Assembly (NCBI GenBank): GCA_009602735.1
Contig: WELA01008598.1
Location: forward strand, 125,549-148,016
Source: Mesotaenium endlicherianum
Taxonomy: Eukaryota > Streptophyta > Zygnematophyceae > Zygnematales > Mesotaeniaceae
Reading direction: 5' to 3'
DNA: 22,468 nt
The notes under the pieces were generated by a model, which was not told the DNA's origin, searched no databases, and saw only the letters and a program-made list of their open reading frames with translations. Position 1 is the stretch's first letter. The number at the start of each line of letters is the position of its first letter. This document shows, piece after piece, positions 19,963 to 22,468 of this stretch. Position numbers and translations under genes: made by a program.

Positions 19963-20286
19963 CTGTCCCTTCAGTGGACATGGGAAGGTGACAGGAGGTC
20001 CTGCCTCCATGTAAGTTGAAGGGGGATGTGATAGTTAGTGACAGTTGTGACAGGCAGCCCACCTTTAAAATTAAGTTGGAGGGAGTGGTATTCTCTGATC
20101 ACCATATTACACACTCAACCTGCGCTCACACTCACTTGCTCTCTAACTCAATATTCTCTTATATTCACTCACACCAGGTATTCCACACTAGGAACTCTCC
20201 CGATCGCGTTCCTCTTCATCAAGGGCACTCAGTAGCGGCAAAATATCATGACTTCACTAACTGCATTGTGTTTATGATTGAGCAGG
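19963..20286 (+). promoter_or_regulatory. Leader between pol and extra ORF (element B)
   Basis: This is the counterpart of 14366-14745. A PPT-like GTTGAAGGGGGATG is followed by TGTGATAGTTAG near 20027, which looks like an LTR start. There is one copy of the 56-bp unit. The same possible 108-nt intron is present (20178-20285) with conserved donor, branch site and acceptor, ending one base before the ORF start at 20287. Confidence 0.5.
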
Positions 20287-21949
20287 ATGACTCAAAAGTC
20301 GGAGCTCAAGAGGAAGAGAAGGGCGGAAGAGGCACATGCAGAATACTTGCAATTTTGTGGAGACATCGAATCATCTTCCATCTCCGCTTGGGAATAACAA
20401 CGTTTCCAACAACAGCGGGAGGCACAGAAGAAGAAGGAGGAGGAGCAACAGGCCAGACTGAGGCAGGAAGAAATGGACAGAAAAGCTGCAGAGGAGGCGA
20501 AGAAAGCAGAGGAGGAGAGGGAAGCTGAGGAGAAGCGGAAGCAGCAGGCTGAAGAAGAAGAACAGAGGAGAATCAGCAGCTACCGCTATACGGTGCTGGG
20601 CAAGGGCTTTGATCTACTGGAGGAGGCCTTCAAGTATGCCCAGAGAAGTCGCAGTGAGTCGCAGAAGGAAATCCTCCAGAAGGAAGGGGAGACATCCGAA
20701 AACTTTGACAAGTATATAGAGGTCGGCACAGGGCTCCTCCTTTACCACGATTATGCCAGGATGGTAGGATATACGGTCAGAGAGGCCAAGGCAATGGCCC
20801 AGGTGAACGAAGCANTAAGCAGGGGCTGTCTGGATTCCTGGTATCTGGGGGGAAGATAGGGTCATCAGGATGATCCCCATGGACGCGGACAACTTCAAGG
20901 ACTCAACACCCCATAACAGGTTCAAGGCCATGTATAATGAGGTGGAGAGGAGGAGCTGGGAATTCTTGGCCAGAGAAACCAGTCAGCTGGACTTTGCAGG
21001 GCACTGGTACCCTTGTACTCCTAAAAGGACGGACCCTGCCTTCTTCCAAAAGCCCACTGATTGGCGGTGGATGACCATCAACATGAGGGACCAGCAGAAT
21101 GACAGGGCGACGGATGAGGATTTCCTGACAGACCTAAAGGGGAACATAGTATTGCCCCCTCACATTGCGGCTTGGGACCCAAGATTGGATGGAGTCAGAG
21201 ACTGCATGAGCCAAGAGATGCAGGGGGACAGAAGCAGGGCCCGAGAGTCATTCTCCAAAGGGAAGCACGCTTATTGCAAATGGGCAAGTAAGCAGGGGGA
21301 AAAGGACCTGTATGCGGTCCGGACTCAGCAGCCCCCACCGGCACCCAAAAGGGGAAGGTCAGTAGAATATTCTTTTTCTCGGGAAGATCTGGAGCAGCTG
21401 ACAGAAGTCTCAGAGGAACCCGGGGACGGAGAGAAGGAGGAGTCAAAGGAAGACAAGGAGGAAGGCAAGGAGGAGAACACTAGCCCCGCCGTGATCCTGA
21501 CGCCTGCCACATCTCCTGTAAGGGAGAAGACGGGGTTGGCTTTGGAGCAACTCGCTGAAGAGGAGGATATCACTTGGCTGGGGACTGCCAGAGGACAGAC
21601 CCCATCTCCAGGCGAGGAGACCCAATCAGACAAGGCAGACAGGAGGGCTGCTCGGGAGAGAGCCAGAGGCCTGCCAGCATCTCCCTCGCAGAGAGGGCAT
21701 GTACCTTTGGCTCATGTTATGCAACATACTTCTGGGATGCCGGTATACGTACCTGTCAGTTTGAGGGCTGCCCAGGAGAAGGCTGCCTCCCTTCAGTTTC
21801 AGACTGTGCAGGAGGAAACAGCCCAGTTACTGCGTTCGCCACCGGGTCCTTACACGGAACCCCCTTCTCTGACAGGCTTCAAAAGACCCCAAGACAGGAG
21901 GAGGTCTGGCTCCCCTGAGTATAGGACCTCAGGGACATCTTCCTCCTAA
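20287..21949 (+). pseudogene. Extra 3' ORF of element B (unknown protein)
   Basis: This is the second copy of the unrecognised protein at 14746-16413. The same TAA ends codon 36 (20395-20397), then the coiled coil continues (MDRKAAEEAKKAEEERE). The frame breaks at the single N (20815), where about 7 extra bases surround the join. Beyond it the frame from 20870 to the TAA at 21947-21949 is fully open, with Trp at the position where C has TAG. Against C there is an in-frame 12-bp deletion in the Glu-rich part (GYSF...LTEVSEEPG) and many amino-acid replacements, mostly conservative in the core. The tail (VPLAHVMQHTSGMPVYVPVS) is nearly identical. Apart from the TAA and the join, this copy would be intact. 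Confidence 0.8.
20815..20815. other. Assembly join (single N)
   Basis: GCA-N-TAAGCA repeats a few bases around the N and shifts the frame of the extra ORF. Element C reads straight through here, so the shift is probably an assembly error. Confidence 0.7.
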
Positions 21950-21998
21950 GGGCAGCAGGCTGGGGATAAGAGGGACAGCACGCTGTTATTAGTGTTAG

Positions 21999-22468
21999 TG
22001 TAAGGTTATGAAAGTGTAGTTTGTTTCTTTCTAGTATTTTATATGCATAGAGTGTGATTTTAGAAGAACTTTGGCCTTTATTTCAAGTCATTTGGACAAG
22101 TATTGAGATAGTTATGAATTTTGGAAGTTTTTAGTGAGTTTTTAATGTCACAGATTCTATTTAGTGACAAGGACAGGTCCAGTGACGAAAATTTCGGTTG
22201 GAGTCCAGAAAGTAGGACATTGAAACATGAGGGTTCCAGAAAGTACGTACAATTACGTAGAGTGCCAAAGTGATCGTGGAATTTCTAGAAACTCCGTGAG
22301 GAGTTAGTGGATTGTGTTGTAGAATATTCTAGAATGTGATTGTGTGCGTGTGAGTGTGCTAGCTTGTCCAACTAGGCAAGGTCAAGTACATGGAAGGAGC
22401 CATAGGAGAAGGTTCTGGAGGTACCTTGCTAGAGAGGACACTTAGAGTTAAAGGATAAATGGGAAGCA
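21999..22468 (+). promoter_or_regulatory. Unidentified right flank: possible 5' part of another LTR, with heat shock elements
   Basis: Homology to element C stops at 21998, and the new sequence starts TGTAAGG, compatible with an LTR 5' end. No ORF is seen. GAATATTCTAGAA (22322-22334) is a perfect three-unit heat shock element. TTCCAGAA (22234-22241) and TTCTAGAA (22283-22290) are two-unit versions. Two TACGTA palindromes (22244-22249, 22254-22259) lie 10 bp apart, and TCCAGAAAGTA is repeated at 22204 and 22235. It could be the U3 of a heat-responsive element or flanking promoter DNA. The right end is outside the window. Confidence 0.45.
22322..22334 (+). promoter_or_regulatory. Perfect heat shock element (GAAnnTTCnnGAA)
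   Basis: GAATATTCTAGAA fits the three-unit HSE consensus exactly. Weaker two-unit elements lie about 40 and 90 bp upstream. Binding by heat shock factor is inferred from consensus only. Confidence 0.55.

Larger units (their letters stand above)
7831..21998 (+). mobile_element. Element B: Ty3/gypsy chromovirus with 3' extra ORF, interrupted by element C
   Basis: It comprises the LTR (7831-8552), PBS, intact gag, frameshift signal, protease and start of RT up to 11139. Element C is inserted there. RT then resumes at 17225 and runs through RNase H, integrase and a damaged chromodomain to 19962, followed by the extra ORF (20287-21949). Homology to C ends at 21998, so the last 40 bp or so and the 3' LTR are missing. 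It starts exactly where A's integrase is cut, and the preceding GCCTG (7826-7830) is the predicted left target duplication. Confidence 0.82.

Noticed and set aside
1-22468. CRISPR arrays, bacterial operons, tRNA or rRNA genes
   Set aside because: No spaced repeat array, cloverleaf or rRNA-like segment was seen, and the content is eukaryotic retroelements.

Overview
The window is a stack of nested retrotransposons from a eukaryotic genome; no host gene was recognised. The main family is a Ty3/gypsy chromovirus with LTRs of about 720 bp, a primer-binding site resembling the complement of plant initiator tRNA-Met (TGGTATCGGAGC), separate gag and pol frames, a DD35E integrase and a C-terminal chromodomain. 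A DIRS-like RT/RNase H lies on the minus strand at the left. A plant-type PBS together with a DIRS-like element suggests the green lineage outside seed plants, for example a charophyte or other alga. That assignment is inference.

Layout. Positions 1-30 are G-rich low-complexity sequence and 31-796 hold no recognisable gene. Positions 797-2849 (minus) are a decayed DIRS-like RT/RNase H, cut by the LTR of element A. Element A (2850-7830) has a 5' LTR and heavily mutated gag and pol, and stops at the integrase zinc finger where the LTR of element B begins. Element B (7831-21998) has a 5' LTR, PBS, an intact 492-aa gag, a well-formed -1 frameshift signal, protease and the start of RT. Its pol is interrupted by element C (11140-17219), which is bounded by an imperfect 5-bp duplication (GGATG/AGATG), and resumes at 17225. 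Element C has only 148 bp of its 5' LTR and lacks gag and protease, but keeps RT to chromodomain, a 3' extra ORF and a complete 3' LTR.

B and C each carry a long ORF of about 550 codons between pol and the 3' end. It has a charged coiled-coil N-terminus, an acidic middle and a Pro/Ser-rich tail, and I do not recognise it. It shows no signal peptide or membrane segment, so it is not an obvious env. It is preceded by a good splice acceptor and by PPT-like motifs. This extra ORF, and the gag-pol frameshift signal (TTTAAAA, 7-nt spacer, perfect 10-bp stem), are the most interesting items.

B's homology to C ends at 21998, about 40 bp short of the expected 3' LTR. It is replaced by a sequence starting TGTAAGG that contains a perfect three-unit heat shock element, two half-type elements and two TACGTA boxes. 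This may be the LTR of another, heat-responsive element, or flanking promoter DNA.

Five single-N positions mark assembly joins. Two are flanked by near-duplicated sequence of 76-89 bp and one by an exact 26-bp duplicate, so breaks at these positions may not be biological.
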